Positions 7,569 through 15,868 are shown, counted from the first letter of the stretch. The stretch: 64,000 bases of DNA from Prevotella sp. (GCA_015060535.1 SUYH01000003.1:1-64000); one strand, 5' to 3'. The notes: generated by a model not told the origin, from the letters alone. Made by a program: numbers and translations.

Positions 7569-8111
7569 ATGGCAAAGATTTATGATTTCAAGGCTCTGAC
7601 GAGCAAAGGCAAGGAGATAGACTTCTCTCAGTTCGAAGGTAAGGTACTGCTGATTGTGAACACAGCCAGCAAGTGTGGGTTTACACCCCAGTTTGCAGGA
7701 CTGGAGGAGTTGAACCAGAAGTATAAGGATAAGGGTCTGGTCATCATCGGCTTCCCCTGCAACCAATTCAAGGAGCAGGATCCAGGTTCTGACGGACAGA
7801 TAGAGGAGTTCTGCCAGTTGAACTACGGCGTGACTTTCCAGATTATGAAAAAAGGCGACGTGAACGGCCCCGCTGCAGAACCCATTTTCGAGTACCTGAA
7901 GGCACAGGCTCCTACAGAAGAATATAAAGGGTTGAAGGCTAAAGCTACACACGCTCTCTTGAAGAAACTCAGCAAGAGCGTTGAAAAAGACAGCGACATT
8001 CTTTGGAACTTCACCAAGTTCCTCATCTCGAAGGATGGTGAGACCATTAAGCGCTACGCGCCTACGACTGAGCCAAAGGACTTCGAGAAGGACGTGGAGG
8101 CCATGCTCTGA
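7569..8111 (+). CDS. Glutathione peroxidase family thiol peroxidase
   Basis: A 180-residue peroxidase of the GPx/thioredoxin fold that reduces hydrogen peroxide or organic peroxides. Catalytic Cys36 lies in NTASKCGFTPQ, with the partner Gln/Trp motifs GFPCNQF and WNFTKFL. The Cys in GFPCNQF is the usual resolving-type position, so thioredoxin rather than glutathione is the likely reductant. No signal peptide, so cytosolic. It is followed by an OhrR-like regulator and shares an operator-bearing promoter with it. A second GPx domain occurs in the fusion at 12618. Confidence 0.93.
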   Translation: MAKIYDFKALTSKGKEIDFSQFEGKVLLIVNTASKCGFTPQFAGLEELNQKYKDKGLVIIGFPCNQFKEQDPGSDGQIEEFCQLNYGVTFQIMKKGDVNGPAAEPIFEYLKAQAPTEEYKGLKAKATHALLKKLSKSVEKDSDILWNFTKFLISKDGETIKRYAPTTEPKDFEKDVEAML

Positions 8112-8142
8112 AAAAGTAAAAAGGTAAAAAAGTAAAAAGGTA
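8111..8142. repeat. Two exact 16-bp tandem copies before the regulator start
   Basis: AAAAAGTAAAAAGGTA is present twice head to tail (8111-8126, 8127-8142), filling the gap between the peroxidase stop and the regulator ATG. Copy-number change would alter spacing and the purine-rich AAAGG ribosome-binding stretch. Confidence 0.75.
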
Positions 8143-8144
8143 AA

Positions 8145-8588
8145 ATGGCATACGCAGAATTACAACTCGACAATCAGATTTGCTTTCGTCTTTATTCGGC
8201 TGCGCGACTGGTGACACAGGCCTATACGCCGATGCTGACGGAACTGGGCATTACCTATCCGCAGTACCTGGTGCTGATGGTGCTTTGGGAGAAGGACAAC
8301 CAACCTGTTAACGACATTGCCCATCGCTTGTTGTTAGAGACGAACACCATCACTCCCCTACTCCAGCGCATGGAGAAACTTGGTATCGTCTCTCGCAAAA
8401 AAGGCGAGCAAGACAAGCGCCAGCAGATTGTCAGTCTGACTGAAAAAGGAAAGGCGATGGAGGAACAGGCTTATAACTCAATTCCCAAAGGCATGGGCGA
8501 GATATTCTCAGCCTGCCCACTTAAGCCAAAAGACTATTCGCGTCTGGCGCAGGAACTTGATTCAATCATTGATACACTAAAGAAATAA
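8145..8588 (+). CDS. ohrR: MarR-family regulator, OhrR-like peroxide sensor
   Basis: A 147-residue winged-helix repressor. The start LDNQICFRLYSAAR holds the single N-terminal Cys13 at the position of the peroxide-sensing Cys of OhrR, and the helix-turn-helix YPQYLVLMVLWE to ETNTITPLLQRMEKLG with the wing EQDKRQQIVSLTEKG is intact. OhrR proteins repress peroxidase genes until the Cys is oxidised. It lies 33 bases downstream of a peroxidase and presumably controls that unit, and perhaps the ferritin-like gene behind it. Confidence 0.88.
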   Translation: MAYAELQLDNQICFRLYSAARLVTQAYTPMLTELGITYPQYLVLMVLWEKDNQPVNDIAHRLLLETNTITPLLQRMEKLGIVSRKKGEQDKRQQIVSLTEKGKAMEEQAYNSIPKGMGEIFSACPLKPKDYSRLAQELDSIIDTLKK

Positions 8589-8633
8589 GTATCAGTTTAC
8601 AAAATATCAATAACCCTTTAAAACAACAAAATT

Positions 8634-9095
8634 ATGACTAAAGAAGAAGCTTTGAAGCAGTTTGCACAGCTTGGTGCAATTTGGTTTGGAAACAGTAAGC
8701 AACACTTTGCCTTCTCGGCATACTGCCGTCTGAATGGCTGGAACAAGTTGGCTGACAAGTGGAAGGAAGAAGCTGAAGAGGAGTGGGACGAGGCCGAAGA
8801 GGTGCTGAACCGCTTGGTAGAGCTTGGCTGCAAGCCCGCTGACCTGCAGGAGGCTATGAAGACCGTAGAGTTCCCCTTCTATGATGATCCTAAGCAGCAG
8901 ATTGAGTCGGACTATGAGCCGAACGCTGTCAAGATGCTGAGCGAATTGGCAGAGGCTTTCAACGATGACTATCCCACGAAGAAACTCATCGAGAAATGGA
9001 TTGACGACGAGAAGGACCACATGGCTTGGGAGGCTCAGTACCTCAACTATATCGACAAGCTGGGTTACGAGAATTTCCTCACCGCTATGATGTAA
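8634..9095 (+). CDS. Bacterioferritin-like four-helix protein, copy 1
   Basis: A 153-residue helical protein whose pattern follows bacterioferritin: GWNKLADKWKEEAEEEWDEAEEVL matches helix A/B, and WIDDEKDHMAWEAQYLNYIDKLG matches the last helix with its E-x-x-H pair. By eye alignment the first ferroxidase Glu is not conserved, the helix-B ExxH becomes E-W-D-E, and the haem-ligand Met position is Trp. Iron handling may therefore differ from classic Bfr. It follows the OhrR-like gene. It is identical to the protein at 15407 at 139 of 153 residues. Confidence 0.68.
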   Translation: MTKEEALKQFAQLGAIWFGNSKQHFAFSAYCRLNGWNKLADKWKEEAEEEWDEAEEVLNRLVELGCKPADLQEAMKTVEFPFYDDPKQQIESDYEPNAVKMLSELAEAFNDDYPTKKLIEKWIDDEKDHMAWEAQYLNYIDKLGYENFLTAMM

Positions 9096-9156
9096 TCAAT
9101 AGGATAAATGTTTGTCTCTGTCTTCATCTTTCTGATGGAGGCAGAGACATTGATGT

Positions 9157-10107
9157 ATGAATAGGAACGTCAGGGAAGCAAGACCAACGGATATCACCGA
9201 TATTATGCAGGTGATGGAGGCCGCAAAGAAAATCATGCGGTCTTCAGGCAACATGCACCAATGGGGAGACGGCTACCCGTCTGAGGCCGTCATCTTCAGC
9301 GATATAGAGAAGCATGGTGGCTTTGTCATTGAAGATACAGATCGCATCATCGCCTATTTCGCTTTCCTGCTCTCCCCTGAGCCTACCTATTCAAAGATAT
9401 ACAATGGCGAGTGGATAGACGACACCCTACCCTATCATGTCGTCCATCGTATCGCCAGCTATCCAGGTGTTCACGGCATCTTCAGCGACATCATGGATTT
9501 CTGCTTCTCGCATGATGCAAACATCCGCATCGACACCCATAAGGATAATCGCATCATGCAGCACAACATCGAGAAGCACGGCTTCACCTATTGTGGCATC
9601 ATCTACCTTGCCAACGGAGATGAGCGTCTCGCTTACCAGAAACTCTATGACAAACCAATACTTCATCAGAAATCATTCCAGAAACTGACGGTAGACGAAC
9701 TATACGAGCTCCTGAGAGTTCGCAGCGAAGTCTTTGTCGTTGAGCAGGATTGTGTCTATCAGGATATGGACTATGATGATCAGGAGTCCATTCACCTATG
9801 GCTGACTGTTGCAGACAAGGTGGTTGCCTTGGCTCGTGTATGTCCTGCAGGTACTCACATGCAGGAAATTTCCATCGGAAGGGTTATAACAACAGAGCGA
9901 GGCAAAGGCTATGGCAAGCAGATCATGCTTCATGCCATTGAAGCAGCAAAGGAGCACTTCGGTGCAAAGCAAATAGACATTGAGGCACAGGAGTATGCCA
10001 AAGGCTTCTATGAAAGTGTAGGATTCAGGCAATCCTCCGAAACTTTCATGCTCGACGGCATCCCCCACATTAAAATGACATTAATTACACCTGCATTTTC
10101 TCTTTAG
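9157..10107 (+). CDS. Two-domain GNAT acetyltransferase (second domain ElaA-like)
   Basis: A 316-residue fusion of two GNAT domains. Residues ~5-165 form a RimI-like N-acetyltransferase with weak acetyl-CoA loop marks. Residues ~170-310 resemble ElaA (LRVRSEVFVVEQDCVYQDMDYDDQESIHLWL, then ISIGRVITTERGKGYGKQIM, the acetyl-CoA pyrophosphate loop R-G-K-G-Y-G). Fusion in one chain suggests a shared substrate or internal dimer. The acceptor is unknown. It ends convergently, overlapping the YolD-like gene by 23 bases. Confidence 0.85.
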   Translation: MNRNVREARPTDITDIMQVMEAAKKIMRSSGNMHQWGDGYPSEAVIFSDIEKHGGFVIEDTDRIIAYFAFLLSPEPTYSKIYNGEWIDDTLPYHVVHRIASYPGVHGIFSDIMDFCFSHDANIRIDTHKDNRIMQHNIEKHGFTYCGIIYLANGDERLAYQKLYDKPILHQKSFQKLTVDELYELLRVRSEVFVVEQDCVYQDMDYDDQESIHLWLTVADKVVALARVCPAGTHMQEISIGRVITTERGKGYGKQIMLHAIEAAKEHFGAKQIDIEAQEYAKGFYESVGFRQSSETFMLDGIPHIKMTLITPAFSL

Positions 10108-10246
10108 CATCTCTAATAGCATCTTCAAAGCCTGTCAATGCAGCAAAGGGTGCAAACTGGGCTGCACGGTTCCACATCGACATCCTCGGATGATGCTTTG
10201 GCTCGTAATGTGGCAGATTGATGATATCGTCGTAATCGTTGGTCAT
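10085..10246 (-). CDS. YolD-like small protein, partner of Y-family polymerase
   Basis: A 53-residue reading frame starting with MTNDYDDIINLPHYEP, with a conserved-looking core MWNRAAQFAPFAALTGFEDAI. Such small YolD-like proteins commonly follow UvrX/UmuC-type polymerase genes and are thought to act like UmuD-type partners. Its ATG overlaps the polymerase TGA (TCAT on the plus strand), so translation is coupled. It is short but the context makes it convincing. The 3' end overlaps the acetyltransferase gene. Confidence 0.82.
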   Translation of the reverse strand: MTNDYDDIINLPHYEPKHHPRMSMWNRAAQFAPFAALTGFEDAIRDAKEKMQV

Positions 10247-11748
10247 GCCTTGTGTCCTCCTATCTGTTTGTTACGTTCCTTGGCTGTGGCACCTTCCTCG
10301 AAGTTCAGACCTCGGAGGATGGCATTCTTGCCGAAACGCTTCTTGATTTTCAATTGTGCCTCCTGTATCCTCCGCTCTTTGTCAAGTTCGGCTTGCTCCT
10401 CCCGACGCTGCTGGGCTAATGCCTCGTAGTCTGTAAAGAGATCGAGCTGCTGGGGAGCGTTCTCTTGTGCAGAAACTGATGCTTCGCCTACCACATGGTT
10501 CGTTGTCAGGTTCAGCCTGCGGATCAACAAATCAGGATTCACACAACGGTCAAACAATTCTGTGGTCCCATCCATGATGAGCCGCGACGATGAGGTCGGC
10601 CTTTCAAAGTTGAATGTGCCGTGAGCATGCTTCGGTACAGCCTTTCCGTAGTAGTTGGTGGTAATCTCACCATGATACTTTTCTTGGATTTCGGGACGTG
10701 TCAGACTCTCCGCATCATAGCCGACAGTCAGCACCAGCTGGTCAGTCACCAGCCGCTTCGATACGAGGTCGAGAGCCATTCCCTCAGCCATCTCCCGTAT
10801 CACCACCCGGGCTTTCTTGAAAGTATAAGGCTCCTGCAACACCTGTCCGCTGCTGAAGGAATTCGTCTCCGGGCGATATGCCTTCACAGCCTCCATCGTA
10901 CATGGCTCCCAACCCCAGGCATGGTCTATCAGCAGTTCTGCATTCACGCCAAAAAGCCGGTAAAGCAATCCTTCGTTCTGTACTGACATTCGGGCTATCT
11001 TTCCCATCGTGTCGATACCATAGACAGCCAGTTTCTCGGCTATGCCATGCCCTACTCTCCAGAACTTAGTCAGAGGTCGGTAGTCCCAAAGCTCACGTCG
11101 ATACGACATTTCATCCAATTCCGCTATTCGCACGCCATCTTTATCGGCAGGCACTTTCTTGGCCACAATATCCATCGCCACCTTTGCCAGATACATGTTC
11201 GTGCCGATACCAGCCGTTGCCGTGATGCCTGTTGTAGCCAGCACGTCACGGATCATCTTCATCGCCAACTCATGGGCTGTCAACTTATAAGTACGCAGAT
11301 AGGCCGTCACATCCATGAACACCTCATCGATGCTATAGACATGTATATCTTCAGGAGCAATGTATTTCAGGTAGGTCTGATAGACTTTGGTGCTCACCTC
11401 CATGTAGTGTGCCATGCGTGGTGGTGCAGCGATATAGTCGAGTTCGAGGTCAGGATGCGCCTGTACCTCCGGATCGTTGAACGATTTGCCTGTCATTCTC
11501 CATCCAGCAGCCCTTCTGCGCTCGTTGTTCACATCGCGCACTCTCTGAACCACCTCGAACAGTCGCGCACGACCACCGATGCCGTAAGCTTTCAGCGACG
11601 GAGAGACAGCCAGGCAGATGGTTTTCTCTGTCCTCAACACATCTGCCACGACGAGATTCGTGGTCAGCGGGTCAAGCCCTCTGTCCACACACTCTACTGA
11701 AGCGTAGAACGACTTCAGGTCGATGGCAATATATATCCGTTGCTCCAT
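10243..11748 (-). CDS. Y-family DNA polymerase (UmuC/UvrX-like)
   Basis: A 501-residue translesion polymerase. The first catalytic Asp is in AIDLKSFYASVE (1-16) and the second acidic pair is in YSIDEVFMDV (about 140). A helix-hairpin-helix-like thumb (WRVGHGIAEKLAVYGI) and a little-finger domain with SFSSGQVLQEPYTFKKA follow. Length and motifs fit the UvrX/DinP type found on chromosomes and mobile elements. It presumably copies damaged DNA at the cost of mutation. Promoter box TAATTTTG lies at 11780-11787 on the minus strand. Confidence 0.93.
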   Translation of the reverse strand: MEQRIYIAIDLKSFYASVECVDRGLDPLTTNLVVADVLRTEKTICLAVSPSLKAYGIGGRARLFEVVQRVRDVNNERRRAAGWRMTGKSFNDPEVQAHPDLELDYIAAPPRMAHYMEVSTKVYQTYLKYIAPEDIHVYSIDEVFMDVTAYLRTYKLTAHELAMKMIRDVLATTGITATAGIGTNMYLAKVAMDIVAKKVPADKDGVRIAELDEMSYRRELWDYRPLTKFWRVGHGIAEKLAVYGIDTMGKIARMSVQNEGLLYRLFGVNAELLIDHAWGWEPCTMEAVKAYRPETNSFSSGQVLQEPYTFKKARVVIREMAEGMALDLVSKRLVTDQLVLTVGYDAESLTRPEIQEKYHGEITTNYYGKAVPKHAHGTFNFERPTSSSRLIMDGTTELFDRCVNPDLLIRRLNLTTNHVVGEASVSAQENAPQQLDLFTDYEALAQQRREEQAELDKERRIQEAQLKIKKRFGKNAILRGLNFEEGATAKERNKQIGGHKA

Positions 11749-11779
11749 CGTTTTACTTAATAATTCTCAAAATCAGCTA

Positions 11780-11828
11780 CAAAATTACACATTATTCCTC
11801 AGAATTCATCCTAAATGCCTAACTTTGC
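11780..11828. promoter_or_regulatory. Divergent promoters between polymerase and Tat flavoprotein
   Basis: A leftward box TAATTTTG (11780-11787) and a rightward box TAACTTTGC (11820-11828) sit about 30 bases apart between the divergent genes. Confidence 0.5.
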
Positions 11829-11875
11829 AACATTATTTAGGATAAATGACAATTATACACAAAAACCAAGTATCT

Positions 11876-12601
11876 ATGGATAGAAGAGATTTCATCAAGA
11901 AAGCCACGATGGCGGCTGCAGGAGCGGCTGTCGTATCGCCCGTATCGGCCATGTTGAATACGGTGACGGGCAAGCAATGCAAAGTGCTCATGATCAACGG
12001 CAGTCCGAGACCTGACGGCAACACGTTCTGCTGTCTGAAGGAGATAGAGACGACGTTGCAGAAGCAGGGCATAGAAACGGAAATCGTACAGATAGGCCGA
12101 AAGCCCGTCCGCATGTGCATCAATTGCGGCGGATGCCATCAAAACGACGGGAAAGGCTGCGTGTTCGACGACGACCTTTGCAGCGTGATTACCGGGAAGA
12201 TGGCCACAGCAGATTCCCTCATCGTGGGTACACCCGTCTATTACGGCCAACCCAATGGCGGCGTACTGTCTCTGATGCAGCGGTTGTTCTTCTCGGCAGG
12301 CCATCTAGTGCAGAACAAGCCCGCAGCAGCCTTGGCCGTCTGTCGGCGAGGCGGCGCTACGGCCACACTCCAGACGATGAACATGATGTTCGAGATGATG
12401 AACATGCCCGTGGTCACCTCACAGTACTGGAACATTGCCTATGGTGCAGGCAAGGGCGAGGTAAAGCTCGATACCGAGGGCATGCAGACCATGCGCACTC
12501 TGGCGACCAATATGGCCTTCTTGCTGCAGAAGATCCATGCCGACGGAGATCCTGCTCCCAAACGCGACGAACGCCCGCAGTTCATGAATTTTATCAGATA
12601 A
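11876..12601 (+). CDS. Tat-exported iron-sulfur flavoprotein-like reductase
   Basis: A 241-residue flavodoxin-fold protein with an N-terminal twin-arginine signal (MDRRDFIKKATMAAAGAAVV). After it come the FMN loop NGSPRPDGNT (41-50) and a Cys cluster Cys81-x2-Cys84-x2-Cys87-x7-Cys95 with the same spacing as the two cytosolic Isf-like proteins in this window. Tat export fits a protein that folds around cofactors before secretion. I chose the ATG at 11876 because it starts the Tat signal; an upstream ATG at 11846 would bury it behind ten residues. Electron donor and substrate unknown. Confidence 0.8.
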   Translation: MDRRDFIKKATMAAAGAAVVSPVSAMLNTVTGKQCKVLMINGSPRPDGNTFCCLKEIETTLQKQGIETEIVQIGRKPVRMCINCGGCHQNDGKGCVFDDDLCSVITGKMATADSLIVGTPVYYGQPNGGVLSLMQRLFFSAGHLVQNKPAAALAVCRRGGATATLQTMNMMFEMMNMPVVTSQYWNIAYGAGKGEVKLDTEGMQTMRTLATNMAFLLQKIHADGDPAPKRDERPQFMNFIR

Positions 12602-12617
12602 CTATAGCAATACTAAA

Positions 12618-13760
12618 ATGATTATGAGAAGATTACTATTTTGCCTCATGGCAACGGTTTGTGTGCTGACGCTTTCAGCACAGAGTGTTTATGATTTCAA
12701 GGTAAAGGATTATGCAGGTCAGGATGTATCACTCTCTGACTACAAAGGGAAGGTGCTACTGATTGTCAACACCGCTACCCGCTGTGGATTCACACCTCAG
12801 TACAAGGAACTGGAAGCGCTCTATAAGAAGTACCGCGGCGAGGGTCTGGAGATTCTCGATTTCCCCTGCAACCAGTTCGGACAGCAGGCTCCCGGCACGA
12901 TTCAGGAGATCCACCAGTTCTGCTCGACCAACTTCGACATTCAGTTCCCGCAGTTCGACAAGATTGATGTGAATGGAGCCAATGAGTCACCGCTCTTCAC
13001 CTATCTGAAATCACAGAAAGGCTTCTCCGGCTTCGATCTCAATGACAAGACGGGCAAGTTCATGGACGAGATGCTCCGCAAGCAGGATGCCGACTACGAC
13101 AAGAAGGCCGACATCAAGTGGAACTTCACCAAGTTCCTCGTATCACGTGACGGACAAGTATTGAAGCGCTACGAGCCGACGGACAAGATGACCGACATCG
13201 AGGCCGACATCTGTCTGGAGGTGAATCCTGTCCTGAGCAGTATCATGGCCCGCCGCTCCATCCGCAAGTATCTCGACAAGCCCGTAGAACACGAGAAGCT
13301 GGAGACTATCGTAAAGTGTGGCATCAATGCACCCAGCGGTATGAACCGCCAACCGTGGGTTGTCCGTGTGGTGGAAGACCAGAAACTGATTACTGACGCG
13401 ACGGAGATTTACAAACAGGAGAACGCTGAACAGGTAAAGCGCGACAAGGACTTCAAGAATATGTTCCGCAATGCGCCGAATCTCATCTGCGTCTGCACCC
13501 CTGCCAATGGTGGTGGCGAGTTGGATGCCGGTCTCTTGGGCGAGAACATCATGCTGGCAGCTCAGTCGATGGGGCTCGGCACCTGCTGTCTGGGCGGTCC
13601 CGTCCGTTTCCTGCTGTCGAACGAGAAGTGCAACTTCTTCCTCGACCGTCTCGACATCCCCGCTGACTACAAGCTGAACTACATCATCGCCATCGGCTAC
13701 CCTGACGAACAACCCGACGCCAAGCCCCGCGATGCCTCGAAGGTGAAGTTCATCAAGTAA
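12618..13760 (+). CDS. Secreted glutathione peroxidase-nitroreductase fusion
   Basis: A 380-residue two-domain protein. A signal peptide (about 1-22, ending LSAQS) precedes a GPx domain (24-200) with catalytic Cys56 in NTATRCGFTPQ and the WNFTKFL motif. Residues ~206-380 form a nitroreductase domain (MARRSIRKYLDKPV, NAPSGMNRQPW for FMN, GLGTCCLGG). Both domains keep their main motifs, so both may work. Joining a peroxidase to a flavin reductase in one envelope protein is unusual. It lies 16 bases after the Tat flavoprotein and is probably co-transcribed. Confidence 0.9.
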   Translation: MIMRRLLFCLMATVCVLTLSAQSVYDFKVKDYAGQDVSLSDYKGKVLLIVNTATRCGFTPQYKELEALYKKYRGEGLEILDFPCNQFGQQAPGTIQEIHQFCSTNFDIQFPQFDKIDVNGANESPLFTYLKSQKGFSGFDLNDKTGKFMDEMLRKQDADYDKKADIKWNFTKFLVSRDGQVLKRYEPTDKMTDIEADICLEVNPVLSSIMARRSIRKYLDKPVEHEKLETIVKCGINAPSGMNRQPWVVRVVEDQKLITDATEIYKQENAEQVKRDKDFKNMFRNAPNLICVCTPANGGGELDAGLLGENIMLAAQSMGLGTCCLGGPVRFLLSNEKCNFFLDRLDIPADYKLNYIIAIGYPDEQPDAKPRDASKVKFIK

Positions 13761-13824
13761 ATATGGAGGATTCTTTGTATATTTGCCCAGCAATATTGCA
13801 ATCACACTAAAAACAAATACGATT

Positions 13825-14340
13825 ATGAACATTTTAATTCTGCAAGGCTCACCACGAGCCAACGGCAACACCGCTTGGATGGCGGAGGAGTACAAGAAGG
13901 CTGCTGAGGCAGCAGGTCATGAAGTGACACTGGTAAACGTGTCGAAGAAGAAGATTGCAGGCTGTCTGGCTTGCGAGTACTGTCACAACAAGGGTAATGG
14001 TGCCTGCATCCAGAAGGATGACATGCAGGAACTTTATCCGCTGATGAATGAGGCAGAGGCACTGGTCCTGGCTGCACCCATCTACTACTTCACGCTCTGC
14101 GCTCAGATCCAGGCTCCCATCCAGCGCATGTACTGCGTGAATGCACCTGCAAAGGTCAAGAAGATGGCTTTGTTGATGTCATCCTATTCACCTGGCGTCT
14201 ATGATGGCGCCACTGCTGAATTCCGTGACATCTGCAACTACTGGAAAGTCGAGGACATGGGTGCCGTCACCGCCAAGATTGACGAGCAGAAGACCGACGA
14301 GACCAAGCAGAAGATTTTGGAGTTAGTAGCTCGCCTGTAA
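13825..14340 (+). CDS. Iron-sulfur flavoprotein (Isf)-like reductase, copy 2
   Basis: A 171-residue paralog of the gene at 5179, with the same FMN loop (8-16) and CX2CX2CX7C cluster (Cys47-61). Differences are mostly surface-like and cluster at the C-terminus. The leader bases just before the ATG (acaaatacgatt) are close to those before the first copy (acaaaatacgatt), so the duplicated segment began upstream of the start. It follows the GPx-nitroreductase fusion and likely belongs to that redox unit. Confidence 0.85.
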   Translation: MNILILQGSPRANGNTAWMAEEYKKAAEAAGHEVTLVNVSKKKIAGCLACEYCHNKGNGACIQKDDMQELYPLMNEAEALVLAAPIYYFTLCAQIQAPIQRMYCVNAPAKVKKMALLMSSYSPGVYDGATAEFRDICNYWKVEDMGAVTAKIDEQKTDETKQKILELVARL

Positions 14341-14380
14341 AATACCTACTTCTTGCTACTCGCGTTTCATTAGAGGGGGA

Positions 14381-15262
14381 TTATTGTTTCCGATAGTCTT
14401 TCGGCGACATGCCCTTCAGGCGCGAGAAGAACTTGCTGAACGAGGGGGTGTCGGCAAAGTGGAGATGGTCGGCAATCTGGGTGATGCTCATCGACGTGGT
14501 GCGAAGCAGAAACGAGGCTTCCATCAGGAGCATTTGGTTGATGTAGTCGATGACGGTGCGACCTGTGACCTGACGGACGACGCGCGAGAGATAGACCTGC
14601 GAGATGTTGAGCCGCGAGGCATAGAAGGCGATGTCGCGGTGCTCGGCAAAGTGCTGGGGCAAGAGACGGATGAAACCAATGAAAATTTCCTCGACGCGCT
14701 GGGGAATCAGTCTGCGAGTGATGGCCTGCTGCTGGGCATTCTGCACATCGAGCAGGAAGACGGTATAGAGCATGCGCAACACCTCACCTTTATAAATATG
14801 GTCGGAGTGCAGGTAGGCGATTATTTCGCGCATCCTTGCGGCCAGATGCTGTGCAGTCGCCCGAGGCAGCGCCAGTTTCGGCTCGTGTAACTGCACAATG
14901 GGCAGATAGGCAATGTTCACCAAGTCGCGCACGGTAGGTATCTCAATAGTGGTATGCTCGTCGGCCATCAGGCAGATGCCGCGATAGTTCTCTGAGGCAG
15001 AGACGATGGTGACAGAAAGACCGGGCGAATAGAAATAGAGGTCGTCGGCCTGTAGTGTCAGCATCCTGCCATTGCATAAAAACTTCAGCCAGCCTTCCGT
15101 CACCAGCGTAAACGTATAGGCTGAGAGAAACCCCTGCGTCTCATTCGTGCGGAACGTCTTGCCTGCATCGGTCTCCATGCAATACATCTTGCCGTCCCAA
15201 TCGCTCATCGGCATGTCGCCAAACATGGCTATCCAACTTTCCTTCAGTGTGTACATAAGCAT
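14381..15262 (-). CDS. AraC-family transcriptional regulator
   Basis: A 293-residue regulator with an N-terminal cupin-like sensing domain and a C-terminal double helix-turn-helix (ASRLNISQVYLSRVVRQVTG and IADHLHFADTPSFSKFFSRLKGMSPKDY). The frame is open to an ATG at 15286, but the -7 box TACTTTTGC lies at 15273-15281, inside that extension, so the true start must be at 15262 or 15256. It is transcribed away from the second ferritin-like gene, sharing the intergenic region, and may control the redox genes around it. Confidence 0.88.
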   Translation of the reverse strand: MLMYTLKESWIAMFGDMPMSDWDGKMYCMETDAGKTFRTNETQGFLSAYTFTLVTEGWLKFLCNGRMLTLQADDLYFYSPGLSVTIVSASENYRGICLMADEHTTIEIPTVRDLVNIAYLPIVQLHEPKLALPRATAQHLAARMREIIAYLHSDHIYKGEVLRMLYTVFLLDVQNAQQQAITRRLIPQRVEEIFIGFIRLLPQHFAEHRDIAFYASRLNISQVYLSRVVRQVTGRTVIDYINQMLLMEASFLLRTTSMSITQIADHLHFADTPSFSKFFSRLKGMSPKDYRKQ

Positions 15263-15272
15263 GAAATTTGGT

Positions 15273-15367
15273 GCAAAAGTACGCATATATTTTGAATTTG
15301 TATCATTTCAGACATGTTTTGTGTCATTTTAGATATAGAAAGTTTCAGAAAATAGTCGTAACTTTGC
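15273..15367. promoter_or_regulatory. Divergent promoters of the AraC regulator and ferritin-like gene 2
   Basis: Leftward box TACTTTTGC at 15273-15281 and rightward box TAACTTTGC at 15359-15367. The 77 bases between them are AT-rich and are the natural place for the AraC operator. Confidence 0.55.
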
Positions 15368-15406
15368 AGCCGAAAGATAGTTATTAACTAAAAACAGAAT
15401 ACGATT

Positions 15407-15868
15407 ATGACAAAAGAAGAAGCTTTGAAACAGTTTGCCGAACTCGGCGCTGTATGGTTTGGAAACAGTAAACAACATTTTGCATTCTCGGCATACTGTC
15501 GTCTGCAGGGCTGGAACAAGTTGGCCGACAAGTGGAAGGAAGAGGCAGAGGAAGAGTGGGATGAGGCTGAAGAGGTGCTGCAGCGCCTGGTGGAACTCGG
15601 TTGCAAGCCCGCTGACCTGCAGGAGGCAATGAAGACCATTGAGTTCCCCTTCTACGACGACCCGAAGCAGCAGATTGAGACCGACTTCCAGCCCGATGCC
15701 ATCAAGACGCTGAGCGAGTTGGCAGAGGCATTCAACGATGACTATCCAACCAAGAAACTCATCTTGAAGTGGATTGATGACGAGAAGGACCACATGGCTT
15801 GGGAGTGCCAGTATCTGAACTATATCGAGAAGCTGGGCTACGAGAATTTCCTGACCGCAATGATGTGA
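15407..15868 (+). CDS. Bacterioferritin-like four-helix protein, copy 2
   Basis: A 153-residue paralog of the protein at 8634 with the same helical pattern and the same altered metal-site positions (E-W-D-E in helix B, E-x-x-H kept in the last helix). The shared deviation argues that it is a family trait and not decay. It has its own promoter (box at 15359-15367) facing the AraC gene, whereas copy 1 follows the OhrR-like gene, so the two copies are probably induced by different signals. Confidence 0.68.
   Translation: MTKEEALKQFAELGAVWFGNSKQHFAFSAYCRLQGWNKLADKWKEEAEEEWDEAEEVLQRLVELGCKPADLQEAMKTIEFPFYDDPKQQIETDFQPDAIKTLSELAEAFNDDYPTKKLILKWIDDEKDHMAWECQYLNYIEKLGYENFLTAMM

Noticed and set aside
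15262..15286. Upstream ATG of the AraC regulator
   Set aside because: The -7 promoter box lies within this stretch, so it cannot be translated from that promoter.
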